Below are positions 1 to 10,186 of a stretch of DNA of 64,000 nucleotides, in pieces. How positions within the stretch are numbered: the first letter of the stretch is position 1; every line of letters begins with the position of its first letter. Made by a program: the position numbers and the translations under genes. The notes under the pieces are model-generated. The model was not told the DNA's origin, made no database searches, and saw only the letters and a program-made list of their open reading frames with translations. Source of the DNA: Schizochytrium sp. TIO01 (lineage: Eukaryota > Sar > Bigyra > Thraustochytrida > Thraustochytriidae). The stretch is from assembly GCA_004764695.1 (NCBI GenBank), contig SMSO01000025.1, positions 3,307,102-3,371,101 on the forward strand, given 5' to 3'.

Positions 1-80
1 TTTATTTATCGTGTGTTTGTTATAATTAATTAAATAAATAAAGTATAGACCTGTTTTTCTCTCTGGAGAGCAATAAGTCT

Positions 81-116
<36 letters not shown>

Positions 117-921
117 GTCAGACAAACTCCAAATTGACGACGCTGGTCGCCAAAACCTTGAGCGAGAAAAGGTGTTGCCAGGTGACGCATACGTGAGAGC
201 CCAGGTGATAGCACTGCTGAGGCTTGGCTCCGTGTTTGCTTCCCTCGAATCTCGCGCAACTCGTTCTCCGCGTGCCCTGAGAACCGGGAGGGAAAAGGAG
301 GCAGGCGACTGATTGAGCGAGCGATTTTCTTCTTTTCTTCCCTCCGTGAAAAAAGAAAGAAACAAAAGAAAACAAAACCAAATAGAAGTGAAAACAAACA
401 AATATAAATAAATCCCTCGTGCTAAGCGTGCCCGTGAGGTCTGGCAAAACCCGAATTGCAGCACAGGCAGCGAGCGATTGAGCTAGCTGATAAAACAAGC
501 CACGACTATTGCTATTACAGTAGCAGGCCGACTCTCCTCATCATTGAAGCGTGTTTGCACAAGTAACTATACGGATTCATTAACCTCGCAACACGCTGCT
601 GCTGCTGTGCTCCCGGAAGCGCCGTAAAGCAAAATATACGCGCCCGCACGCACAAATTAAATATCAAGGCGCCGCTGCTGCATATTACCAGAGATACAGA
701 GCTTTGCGTCTTGGGGATCGGCAGTAATACTACTTGCTGCTCGTTGGGCTTTTCGCTGGAATTTGGCCGAGTTGGGTTCCCGACGTGCGCCTTATTGCTT
801 GGCTAGCGGACTACAACTGCTTCACGATTGCAAAGCTAGCTGCTTCGCTAGCTAGAGGGGAAAAGGTCAACATCATTTAGCGCAAACCGAACAGAGTTCC
901 TCCCGCCCCGTGGCGGTGGAG
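1..921. other. Intergenic / 5' flank of the SET-domain gene
   Basis: No gene is supported here. The open frames on the minus strand run through low-complexity pyrimidine tracts and a tetranucleotide repeat and resemble no family. The last few hundred bases are probably promoter and 5' UTR of the SET-domain gene that starts at 922. Confidence 0.5.
79..124. repeat. (GACA)n microsatellite
   Basis: About ten near-perfect copies of the tetranucleotide GACA, with one GTCA variant near the right end. Confidence 0.9.
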
Positions 922-2271
922 ATGATGATGATGAATAACGATGATGCACGCAGCTTTGCCAGCTCCTCGTATGACAGCTGGTCTAGCGAGAGGAGCATGA
1001 ACATGGCTCAGCCCCAGATCCCCGCTCAAATCTCCAGCGAAACTGAGATTGATACTGTACTTCAAGGTCAGGCTGGTATCGAGAACATGCGCAATGTGAA
1101 CAACAGAAACAACTCGTATGCAACAGGGAACAGCGGCCCCCATTGCCGGACCCACCGCCAGTCTTGCAATGATATCGGGAACCTCGCTCCCGAATCAAAT
1201 GTCGAGGTTATCACCTCAAGTCAAGTCCACGGATGCGGACTTCTTTGTAAATACCCACTCAAGCCCTATGAGGCTGTCTTTGTCGAAGCCCCGCTCCTTC
1301 AATTTATGCAAGGCGAAGATGTTGACTCTGTTGTTGAGGACTGCCTCACTTCCGAGCAGAAGGAAGCATTCTTCCAGCTTCAAGATACATGCAGCAGTTC
1401 AAATTTACTTGAACAATGCAGCGAAGGCTACGAGAGCGCTGATGAATCCGCTGTATCAAGGACTCGTACGTCCACCCGCTCGTCCTCAACGGTCTCAACA
1501 ATTCAACCCGTGTCTGTCTCAGCTGCGACACATACGTCGGAAAGCAGCTTTTCTGAAATTTCCTCAACATCTCCCAGGAGTGATAATAGTAGCATTCCCG
1601 AGACTGACTCAGCCGACCTTCCTGATGTAAAAACTCCCATGGGTGTTTGCCAAACAAATGCACTTCGCCTCGATGACAGGCTCTTCGCTGTGCTCAACTA
1701 TGCATCACGTATCAATCACTCCTGTAATCCTAACCTGAGCTACCGCTATGATGAGTCTCGTGGAACTGTCGAGTTTTATACTCTGCGTCATGTAAACGCT
1801 GGTGAAGAACTCTGTGTCTCGTATGTCGACCAGTCCCTTCCGAGAGATGCACGCCGTGCCATGCTTCACGAGAGATATGGCTTCACGTGTTCTTGTGAAG
1901 TATGTAGCCTCGAAGGGGAGGCACTTGCCGACTCTGAGCAGAGGCGCGAGCGCTTGGCGACTACTGATAGTGACATCTTCCAAGCTATCGAAAGACAGGA
2001 GCACGAGATGGCGCTTAACCTGATTGACGAGCGTCTGGCTCTGCTGCACCAGGAAACTGCTCTCTCTACGCCTCTCCTCCTTCTGCGCACTGAGTACGAT
2101 GCCCTTCGTGTCAATGAAGAGCTCGAATCGTTTGATGGCATGCGTAAGTGGATTGACCTAGTCATGCTTCACGCTGGGATTGCTCATGGTCTAACATCGC
2201 CAATTATGGCTCAACTCCAGAACAAACAAAATGAGATCAGATTGCAGGAAGAACTCTCCCTCTTTTGCTAA
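922..2271 (+). CDS. SET-domain (SET5/SMYD-like) protein
   Basis: A 449-residue protein read from the ATG at 922, the first of four consecutive ATGs; the in-frame GTG at 910 is not a credible eukaryotic start. It carries the halves of a split SET domain. An N-terminal part around residues 95-130 has the HGCGLLCKYPL motif. The C-terminal part has RINHSCNPN near residues 264-272, GEELCVSYVD, and a post-SET cysteine cluster, CSCEVC. These are the AdoMet- and zinc-binding signatures of SMYD/SET5 lysine methyltransferases. Between the halves lies a Ser/Thr-rich stretch (about residues 160-245), and I see no MYND zinc-finger cysteine pattern. The likely role is protein lysine methylation, on histone or other targets; the substrate cannot be read from sequence. 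The end of the protein is a helical tail. Confidence 0.85.
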   Translation: MMMMNNDDARSFASSSYDSWSSERSMNMAQPQIPAQISSETEIDTVLQGQAGIENMRNVNNRNNSYATGNSGPHCRTHRQSCNDIGNLAPESNVEVITSSQVHGCGLLCKYPLKPYEAVFVEAPLLQFMQGEDVDSVVEDCLTSEQKEAFFQLQDTCSSSNLLEQCSEGYESADESAVSRTRTSTRSSSTVSTIQPVSVSAATHTSESSFSEISSTSPRSDNSSIPETDSADLPDVKTPMGVCQTNALRLDDRLFAVLNYASRINHSCNPNLSYRYDESRGTVEFYTLRHVNAGEELCVSYVDQSLPRDARRAMLHERYGFTCSCEVCSLEGEALADSEQRRERLATTDSDIFQAIERQEHEMALNLIDERLALLHQETALSTPLLLLRTEYDALRVNEELESFDGMRKWIDLVMLHAGIAHGLTSPIMAQLQNKQNEIRLQEELSLFC

Positions 2272-4079
2272 ACATTGTCTCATCTCTCTAAGTTCTGATG
2301 GATGTCCGGAAAGCCGCTCTTCCTTCTATCTGCCTATCGCGATACACTCACATTTATACATATTTTCTTCACGGATGTGCCGCTATTACAAATTAAAATA
2401 CAACCAAACTAGGGACCCATCTGGAACACCTCGTTTCTATCAATGATCCCATCTTCAAACCCCATGTCTAATGATTCCTGTCCAACTTTCTGATCTATTC
2501 TATGTAAATGCTTTCGATTTTTTTTTTTTTTAAATATATGTATTGATGATTTCAATCCTGTCTGTAATAAAGAAGCTTTCACCACTCTATCGAGTTCGGG
2601 ATTACAATATTCAAGAAACAATAAGTTGCTCTTTCAAACTCATCCTTCTGTGTCTCTCCATCAGCGAAGTTAATTTTGCAGATAATCTTGGCTGAATCTG
2701 CATGTTAATATGCTAGCGTGCAAAGAATATTTTGAGAGACAATTTTGTAATGCACTAGCGTGTAAAAAAGCTCTGTCTGTCAGTTCGATACATCATCACC
2801 AATGATGAAATTCAGCCAAGATTTCATGCTGGGACTATCTAGTTAGCACTGATTTGTAACACCAGCATTATAGAAATGTAATTCGTATTAGAGACTTCCT
2901 CAATATGTAATAGTGTGTTATTGTCTATTTTACTTGAATGTAATGGCGTATTGGTCATGCTATACTAGAAGTGGAAGGCCGACAGGCTCCCTTTAAGAAA
3001 AGAATTACAATGTATCTACCATGGTGCACCTCAGTTCAACTCAACCCAAATTCTTATGGGTGATAAATCAACAAGAGTTCTAGAGTGACCGAATTTGGGA
3101 GTTTCTAACTGACCACATATACAACAGTAAAAGAGATTCTATTCAATCATATCTATAATGGCAAGGAATTTTGCTAGTTTGTATTTTGCTTCGTTATTGC
3201 TCGATGGTGAATTAAATTAGAAAGTAAAAAAAATCAACAGCTTTTGTCTTATGTGCTCGTTTTAACTTTTTTATTTGAATCTGGTTTGTGACGAAAAGGT
3301 TCTCCTCAGAAAACTTCAACAGACGTAAGAAGGCGTTTTTTTTTTACCAGTTTCTCATCGATAGACTCCTTACTTACGAGATACATTCTCGTTGATTGTC
3401 CATCTAATGGCCCTCCGAGTCCAAATTATTGTATGAACTGATGCACCACAGGGAAAGGGTGTGTTTGCATGCAGCCAATAACATCAATATACCAGAGAAA
3501 GTCCCTAGTTTCTTGTAACTCTCTAAATTTTTCCGCAAATTTTCGGTCAAGATATTTTCTGCACCGGGTATCTATCCATGTAGAATAAAAAAGAAAAAAG
3601 GAAAGGGGCGTATACCTTCAAGGCTAGATGCTCACTCTCAGCTTGACAATTTTCGCGTATTTACCCTGGCATCTGACCTGGCGTCTCTGCTATTTAAATC
3701 AACATTGCCAGGTCATACATTATATAAAATTTTCAGAATCAAAGAAACCAATACTCAAATACACTTTCAGATCTGTAGCACCAATGCCGCTGTTTCTTCT
3801 CTGCTCTGTGCATCTATTTTATCCAGCGTACGTAGTCTTCCTTTTTGTTTTTGTTCGTTTGTTTGCTTGTTTTTTCGGTGGAAGTAGGAGGTGTGCATGT
3901 TTGGATTGATGTTTTGTTCTGCTGATGCCATTTTGTATAGGTAACTATTCTCGATCTAGTGTAATACTACCTTGTATGAGAACTTGTTTCTATGTTGGAG
4001 CTTGTAAACCAAGATGCAATTTGATGATTTTGAGTGGGGAACGAAATTCTCCAGGGTTTTTGTGCTGAGGTAGACCTCT
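2272..4079. other. Intergenic region between convergent genes
   Basis: AT-rich DNA of 1.8 kb between the 3' ends of the SET-domain gene and the ataxin-2-like gene. I see no protein-like open frame. It contains T-runs near 2519-2532 and 3337-3346, and a 14-bp inverted repeat listed separately. Both genes' 3' UTRs must lie in here. Confidence 0.5.
2684..2823. repeat. 14-bp perfect inverted repeat, 112-bp spacing
   Basis: AATCTTGGCTGAAT at 2684-2697 is exactly complementary to ATTCAGCCAAGATT at 2810-2823. The arms could pair in a 3' UTR transcript or be the ends of a small relic element. No target-site duplication is obvious. Confidence 0.6.
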
Positions 4080-4530
4080 TCAATAATGTTGCTGCTGGCC
4101 ATCCTGCTGCTGTTGCGGCTGCTGGCCATCCTGCTGAGGGGGGGGCGGCATCATTCCTGGCATCTGCTGGCCGTTGCTATAATACCCCATGTGCATCTGG
4201 TTGTAAGGATTGTGAGTAAACATTCCAGGGGCACTGCCATGGTACATCACTTGAGGCTGATAGTATGCCGATATGTACCCTGGCGGCATGTATGGCTGAC
4301 CAGGAGGCATTGCATACCCCTGCATCATTTGTTGCTGGACCATGTGCGGCTGCGGCTGCATATGTTGTTGAGGTTGCGGCGGCTGCTGCTGTTGCTGGAA
4401 CGAGGCTGGCGTGAACTCCTTAGCATTCGCGTTCGGGCGCCACTCCTTAGCTTCCGAGTTCAAGGCTTTGGTTTTAGAAGCAGCCTCCTTGGCAGGCGCA
4501 GCAGACTCTCCCTTGAGATCCTGTTGTTGT

Positions 4531-4571
<41 letters not shown>

Positions 4572-5918
4572 AGACTTCTTCTTCTTGTCGCCACTAGCGG
4601 GGGGGGCCTTGTCCTGGGCCGCCTCAGACTTTTTGTTACTGAGCTTTTCCGAAAACTGTTTAAAACCATCAATATCACGCTGGCGGTCGCTGATGCGCTT
4701 CTCCTCCGCAGTCATGGACTTCTTACCTCCATTGTTCTTGGAGTTCGATTTCTCATTGTTTCTGCCCTTGGAGGAACCGGCGCCACGACCGCCCGAACCA
4801 GCACCGGTTTCGCCAGATGCTTCCTTGGAGGACCCAGCTCCAGCCTCGCCAGACTTACCCTTGGCATTGTCCTTACCCTCAGACTTCTTGTTAGCGGGGG
4901 CAGGAGCAGGTGCAGAAGGCGCGGGCTCATCAGACTTGGCTGGAGTCGCCGCATTTTCGGCAGCCTTTTTATCACCCTCAGCAGAATCAGCAGGAGTTGA
5001 AGAAGATCCACGCACGCGAGCAGCCCAACTCATACCAGGAGGTACACTCTTCGGCGCCGAGCCCTTGGCAGCATCCGAGTCAGAGGGTTTACCGCCAGCA
5101 GCGGCCTCTGCACCAGTAGTTGATGATGCCTTCGAGGAATTGTCGGGAGTATCACGACGGTGAGGAGGTTGATAGGCGCTCTCGTTTCGCGAGACAGACG
5201 CATAGCGAGATTCCTCGTCAAGCTCTTCGCCCTCTTGGGCCTTTTGGTTGCGTTCTTCGAGCACATGAAAATTGCTTGAGGTCTGAGACTCAATGGATCG
5301 AGCCAGGCGGTTGGCACGGCGGCGGTCAGACTCGGAGAACTTGCGCTTGTCAAGCGAGGTAGTGTAGAGGTTCTCGTCGTAAGTAGATTTGACACCAAAC
5401 CTCTCCTCATTCACCTTGAACTGGTCCCAGCTTCCGGCAGGTGCAGAGCCCTCGAGGGAGGCACCCTTTAGAGTCTCGCCTTTCTCACCAGCCACGGGAG
5501 GGCTAGCAAGCCAGGCCGCGGACTGCAATTTACGCTCAGCACCACCGGCACGAGCACCATTACTAATGTCAGTGTCCGTGCGGAAGCTACTAGGCATCTT
5601 GTCAGTGGAAACACCAAGTTTCTTGGCGGCATCTACCATACCACCGGCATCGGCAGCAAAGACACTAGCCACCTCACTCCATGTCAAATTCATGGGCGCG
5701 CCTTCCTTTGTCTCGCCTTTTACGTGAGCATACTTGAGGCTGAGACCCTGGAGTGTCGATCCTTTAGCCTGGGCATCAGTCTTGGCGCCAGTAAGAACAC
5801 CCGTTACCACGGTACCATTCGTCTTGGTCACCTCCACACGTTGGCCTGCGAGAAAAGCCAAAGCAAACGCCACGCGGTCCTTGGCCGACGAGTTTGACTT
5901 GCCACTGTTTCCAGACAT
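4080..5918 (-). CDS. Ataxin-2-like RNA-binding protein
   Basis: A 612-residue protein from the ATG at 5918; an in-frame TTG at 5978 was rejected as start. It shows the ataxin-2 order: an LSm/SM-ATX domain (about residues 14-95, with GQRVEV and TVVTGVLTGA), then an LsmAD segment (about 162-235, with ERFGVKSTYDENLYTT), then a long Ala/Lys/Ser-rich disordered region. A pure glutamine tract follows at about 449-465, then a PAM2-type motif (NANAKEFTP, near 495-503), and a Gln/Pro/Met/Tyr-rich prion-like tail. In this family PAM2 binds the MLLE domain of poly(A)-binding protein, and the protein promotes mRNA stability and stress-granule assembly in the cytoplasm. Those roles are inferred by homology. 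The glutamine tract lies in the C-terminal half rather than near the N-terminus as in human ataxin-2. Confidence 0.9.
4521..4571 (-). repeat. CAG/CAA repeat encoding polyglutamine
   Basis: Seventeen glutamine codons in a row on the minus strand, mostly CAG with a few CAA near the 3' end, inside the ataxin-2-like gene. A length-variable trinucleotide repeat is likely. Confidence 0.95.
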
Positions 5919-7479
5919 CTTCCTAACTAGAACCTCTTTATTTTCCTTTCGTGAAGAACGAGAAAGTTGTCTCAACAAAGCACAGCGTAGGACGAACTGT
6001 ACTTAAATCAAACCTAATGAAAGAATCCTGAAGAAACCCTTTAGCTTCTGTAAACTCAAACCGGAGCGAACCCTCGGGCTCACGCAAAGGATCAAAAGCG
6101 TAATTGAAAGTTAATAGGCAAAGCACAGCTCACAATCGAGACAATAAAGAGAATTGATCAAGATCGTGAAGAATCACCTCAATGAAAGTATCTTGGGAGA
6201 AAGGGTTTGCAGATATGCGACTTGAAGAAAGGACCTTCGTTCTCGTGGAGAAAGATTATCCAACAGAACAGTACGAATACTTTGGGTGGTTGGTTACTTC
6301 GTTATTTAAGAGGATCGAGAACGAATAATTTCGAAACCACACGCGAGAAGGGCAAGCAAGCAAGGATCCAAGCAAGCAAGCAAGCAAGCAAGCCAAGCGC
6401 TTGTTTTGCTTCTTTTACTTCTCCTTCTCCTTCTCCTTCTCCGCCGCAAGCCGATGGTGCGACGACCTCAGTACGAGAGATACGAGCTTGCCGCCGGGAA
6501 GAGGCAACCAGCAGAGGCGACCTGGCGCAGAGCAGGCAGCAGAGGCAGCGACAGGCGGCAAGCGAGCAAGCAACACGCAAGCAAGCCAGCTATCAAGCGA
6601 GACTGCCTGTCTCTGATGCTTCGTCCTCCTCTCTTTAGTGTAGTACCAGGCACGTATACTATGCAATAAATATTACATCATCTTTCACTATCATTATTCG
6701 CTATGTTCTATTAATCACTTATCAGATCAGATCAGATTAGATCATAATAGTAATCATATACATGTTTAGCCAGCTAACCACTTAGGTGCCTTAGTAGTTC
6801 GTGAGTTTTAGAGCGACGAACGAACCATAGAATGTTTGCATTTCTGAGTCTGTGATCAGCCTGCGGTTATCCACATATGTAGGCGAAGAGTGGAGAGGTT
6901 GGTCCTCCCTTATATAGAGTACTTGTCTCCATAGAGAGGTGTGTTTCTTGTCTCAGGTCTCTTCTGCTGCACAGCTTTGCATGGATTTCTTTTTTTATTC
7001 TTTATTCAAGTTTGCTTTTGTATAAATCAATTAAAAAACAAATAATAAAACAAAAAGGAACGAGCTAGTACTATTTTGTAGTTATGTATCTGCGTAGCAC
7101 TCCCTGTCTTGGTCATTGCATACACTCATTAATAAACAATGTCAGGAATTGATAGGGGCTCTTATATGTATGAAGGATAGACCAAGATCCAGACCGAGGA
7201 GTTGATGTGATGGATGTGCGGTTCTGGCGCTGATTAAGAACTGTGAAGTAAAGAATTCCGAGCGAGGAAGAGGTTAACGAAATGGTGTGCAAGGAATCGT
7301 GGAAGTTATGAAAATAGATCTGCCAGAAGTATTTATGATCAGTGGTGATTATATTATGTAGTTGAACTCTTATAATGTATTATACTTTGTGAAGAAAAGG
7401 GAAATTTGTAAAGATTTGTAGAAAGGCGAACAACAAAATTGTTCAACGTAACATCTGTTGTATAGAGCTGGCGAGTTTT
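5919..7479. other. Intergenic region upstream of the ataxin-2-like gene
   Basis: This lies between the ataxin-2-like start and the 3' end of the histidine phosphatase gene. It holds an AAGC-type repeat (about 6349-6395), a CTTCTC-type repeat (about 6416-6442) and GATCA-type repeats near 6718-6742. The open frames at 6200-6670 owe their length to these repeats and look non-coding. No RNA gene was recognised. Confidence 0.5.
6349..6442. repeat. (AAGC)n and (TTCTCC)n simple repeats
   Basis: An interrupted AAGC repeat is followed after a short spacer by four copies of a TTCTCC hexamer. Chance open frames across them encode only alternating residues. Confidence 0.8.
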
Positions 7480-8364
7480 TCATGTCTTAGGTACAAAAAG
7501 AGATCTATGTAGTTTCAGGGAACCGTTTGATTTTCGTAACTCGCACCAAATTGGCGTTCCGTTTGGAATTCTCCGCATGGTATTCAAGAGTTTCATCATC
7601 TGTAGTAAAGGTCAATTTCAAGCGTATGATTAGTATATATATTCGTCGTAAAAAAAATTCAACTTGACAACTACTTTGCTTCATGTCTACATCTAAACGT
7701 ACATTGATACAGTGACCCACGACACCAATCCGACTATCTGGAAGAGCGTAGATGATCTTCTTCAGACGTTCTATTTGGGCCTCTGACTTTGCCGGAAGAT
7801 AGCTGCAAATTCCACAAGTTAGATCGTCCAGGATTGGGCTACTGTTAGTTTCCTTGTTTGCAAATCAAACTTTCTAGGGTAGCGTGGTAGCGAAGCCCTT
7901 TATGTGATAACTTACCCACTCGACCACCAATCCGTGCCATAGTTTGCTTCGTATTCCTTGATCAGTGTGAAGTCAATATCATTGAACTTTGGCAATGATC
8001 GCAGGTTCTCATCATGGATCAGTTCTTCATATGATCTCCCAGTGTTTTCGTATCCGGCCATCCTTTTGGTTTTGGCAAACTCTGCGAGCTCTGGGATAAT
8101 AAGAATACGGCAGTCGATGTCGGCATACACATAGCATGCAGTCTCAATCGCCCTTGTCATGGGGGAGCATAATACAGTATCTATACTTTGAAATCGGGCA
8201 TCCTCCGCTGCGGACCTGCCCAGTTTAATCATCGCTTCCCTGCCCTCGTCAGAGAGTATAACATCTCGCATTAAGAGCGATGACCTTCGTACACTAGGTG
8301 TTGTCTGCTGCGCCAAGGACTTCGCATGGCGAATCAGCACCACCTGCTTGGTTTTTTGACCCAT
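7480..8364 (-). CDS. Histidine phosphatase (phosphoglycerate-mutase-like), three exons
   Basis: Reading on the minus strand, exon 1 is 8364-7916, exon 2 is 7802-7703 and exon 3 is 7599-7480. The introns are 113 and 103 nt. Both are GT-AG, with donors GTAAGT and GTACGT, and intron 2 has a TACTAATC branch-like motif. Spliced length is 669 nt, giving 222 residues. Exon 1 carries the catalytic LIRHAKS motif near the N-terminus and CSPMTRAIETA. The second catalytic histidine, in GVVGHC, falls in exon 2, and exon 3 supplies the usual IPNGTP-type end strand. Without splicing the protein would stop right after exon 1 and lack half of the active site. Family members are phosphomonoesterases using a phosphohistidine intermediate; the substrate is unknown here. 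Confidence 0.75.
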
Positions 8365-8744
8365 ATGATTTTGCTCCCGCCAGCCCTAGTCTTTTGCGCC
8401 CGAAGCTCGGCTTCTCTGTAACCCCAATTGTCGCGTGCAATTAAGACGATCCGTGTGAGTTGTTCAGAAATTGCATTTCCTCTCGTTACGACTCTGTAAC
8501 CTTGTTTGAAGTTTGAGCTTCTCAAATAGGAAGCATTGTTCCTTCAGCAATGAATGTTTAATCCTGGAATCCTGTGCTCAGCGTGGCTCCCAGTCCATTT
8601 GCAAGACCTCTCTCATGTTCAATTGATATCCATTTACATTTCAGGCCTCAATAGTAGCTTATTTCTTAATACTCAATGCTCCTCTAATCAACTATTCTTC
8701 CGCACGTGCTTTACTTGTACTCCGCGGTGGGTTATCTACCTTAA

Positions 8745-9014
8745 ACTCATTGCTCCCACCTCTCTCTACATCATCTCCATCTATACTACTTTAAGGTGTA
8801 CCATAGACTACAATTACTTCTATATAACCCCCCTGATGCGAGTTCCCAGACCTTGCAAGCTGCGGCTGCTTGCCTTTATGAGGGTATTGTACCCCTCTTT
8901 GCGCAAACGTTGGGTTGCGCACCCGTTGACTCAACGGGCGGCTTCGAGAAGGAAAACAAGGGAACACCGGGAACGAAAAAACCGCCTTTTTCAATGATCA
9001 TCTACGAGAACTAG
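8745..9014 (+). pseudogene. Orphan coding-like fragment, possibly dynein heavy chain N-terminus
   Basis: An open stretch of about 90 codons with no usable ATG near its start. Its last 65 codons have strongly protein-like composition, including LQAAAACLYEGIVPLF. It weakly resembles a short segment of cytoplasmic dynein heavy chain N-terminal regions; this is an impression from pattern, not a search. A pyrimidine-rich tract ending TTTAAG precedes it, so it could be an isolated exon. No continuation is visible downstream, where simple repeats begin. It may be a gene relic. Confidence 0.2.
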
Positions 9015-9300
9015 TACACGGGTTAGGAGGTCCTAGTGCCATCTAATGGTATCTTATTCCTCTCTCTCGTCACAAGTATCTTGCGTTCTCTTTTCTCCTT
9101 TCACGCGTTGCTTGGGCTTTTCGGGAGCCCTGAATTGGAATGGAGGTGCGATTCGTTCGATGGCTGGCTTCGATGCCGCGACGGAGGCGTCAGGGAGCAG
9201 CTGCAGCGGCCAGGACCGGCACGAAACGCCTCCCTCTGTTTGTCTGTCAGCCGCGGCGAAGTTCTCGCTCGCGATCCCTTTTATCCGACGGCGAGAAGAG

Positions 9301-9376
9301 TTTAGAATAGTGCATAGAGAGATAGATAGAGAGATATAGAGAGATAGAGAGATATAGAGAGATAGAGAGATAGATA
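9301..9376. repeat. (GATA/GAGA)n microsatellite
   Basis: Interspersed GATA and GAGA tetramers without interruption over about 75 bp. Confidence 0.85.
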
Positions 9377-9775
9377 GCGATAGGCGTGTAAGTAAGGAAG
9401 GGAGAGAGGGAAAAGAACGCTGCGCAGAAAGAGAACAGAAGAAAGAAAGAATTAGAATGGGGTTTATATGGGAGGAAAGCGACAGGTGGAAACAGGGAGA
9501 GAGAAACAACAGTCGTCGCTCACCGTCTACGACAAACAGCCGCCGCGACGGGTAGACAGGCGGGGATTTGGAGAGGCGGCGCAGAGGCAAATCATCGAGA
9601 GAGCATGCACGCATGCATGCATAGAGAGAGCTCAGCGTATCTGTCTCTCGTAATGTGGTTGTATGATGTTTAACTGTTTTCGTTTATCTGCTGGTTGATT
9701 ATATGGCGCTTTTGTCCTTTTGTCTGTGAAGTGTTCTCTTATTGAGTGCTTTTCTGCTGTTGATTGTATGGAAAG

Positions 9776-9855
9776 AGGATAAAGAGAATAGAAAGAATAG
9801 AAAGAATAGAAAGAATAGAAAGAATAGAAAGAAGAAGAAGAAGAAGAAGAAGAAC
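9776..9855. repeat. (AGAATAGAA)n then (GAA)n microsatellite
   Basis: Several copies of a roughly 10-bp AATAGAAAG unit run into a block of about eight GAA triplets. Confidence 0.85.
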
Positions 9856-10186
9856 AGAGACCCAACGAAGCAGAAGCAAGCTCGAACATCCTTCGCCAAA
9901 TCGGTGCGGGACGCGAGCGACATCAGTTTCGGAACGAAGCGACGACACCGTTGCTCTCTAGCGTCAAAGGTGCCTCGCGGAATACCCGCTGGCTACTGAA
10001 GAAGCGGTCTGGCGAGGCGGCAGATCGGCAACGGCGAGATCGGGCATCGGCAGTTTGAATACTGGCAACCTTCCCTTGTTTGTTTCAACACCGCTCGCAG
10101 TCGCAGCGGCACTGATTTCGTGAGAAGAACGAAATCCACGCAGAGAAAGCTTAGAGCTACAGTTCAGAGGTCCACATACAGTCAAG

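Larger units (their letters stand above)
8365..10186. other. Intergenic region between phosphatase and CCT5, repeat-rich
   Basis: This divergent spacer holds the 5' flanks of the histidine phosphatase and CCT5. Apart from the coding-like fragment at 8745-9014, I see no gene. Minus-strand open frames at 9054-9614 pass straight through a GATA/GAGA repeat and are probably non-coding. The segment from about 9860 to 10186 is GC-richer and probably contains the CCT5 promoter and 5' UTR. Confidence 0.5.

Noticed and set aside
4086-5000. 304-codon open frame antisense to the ataxin-2-like gene
   Set aside because: Leu/Arg-rich translation of the CAG repeat and biased codons; the minus-strand protein has clear domains.
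6207-6638. 143-codon plus-strand frame upstream of the ataxin-2-like gene
   Set aside because: Built from AAGC and TTCTCC repeats (Ser/Lys/Ala and Ser/Pro runs); no homology signal.
8554-8997. 147-codon plus-strand ATG frame
   Set aside because: Composition looks random, and it overlaps in another frame the more protein-like fragment at 8745-9014.
9054-9614. 186-codon minus-strand frame
   Set aside because: Passes through the GATA/GAGA microsatellite, giving alternating Ser/Leu/Ile; start at non-conserved sequence and no family.
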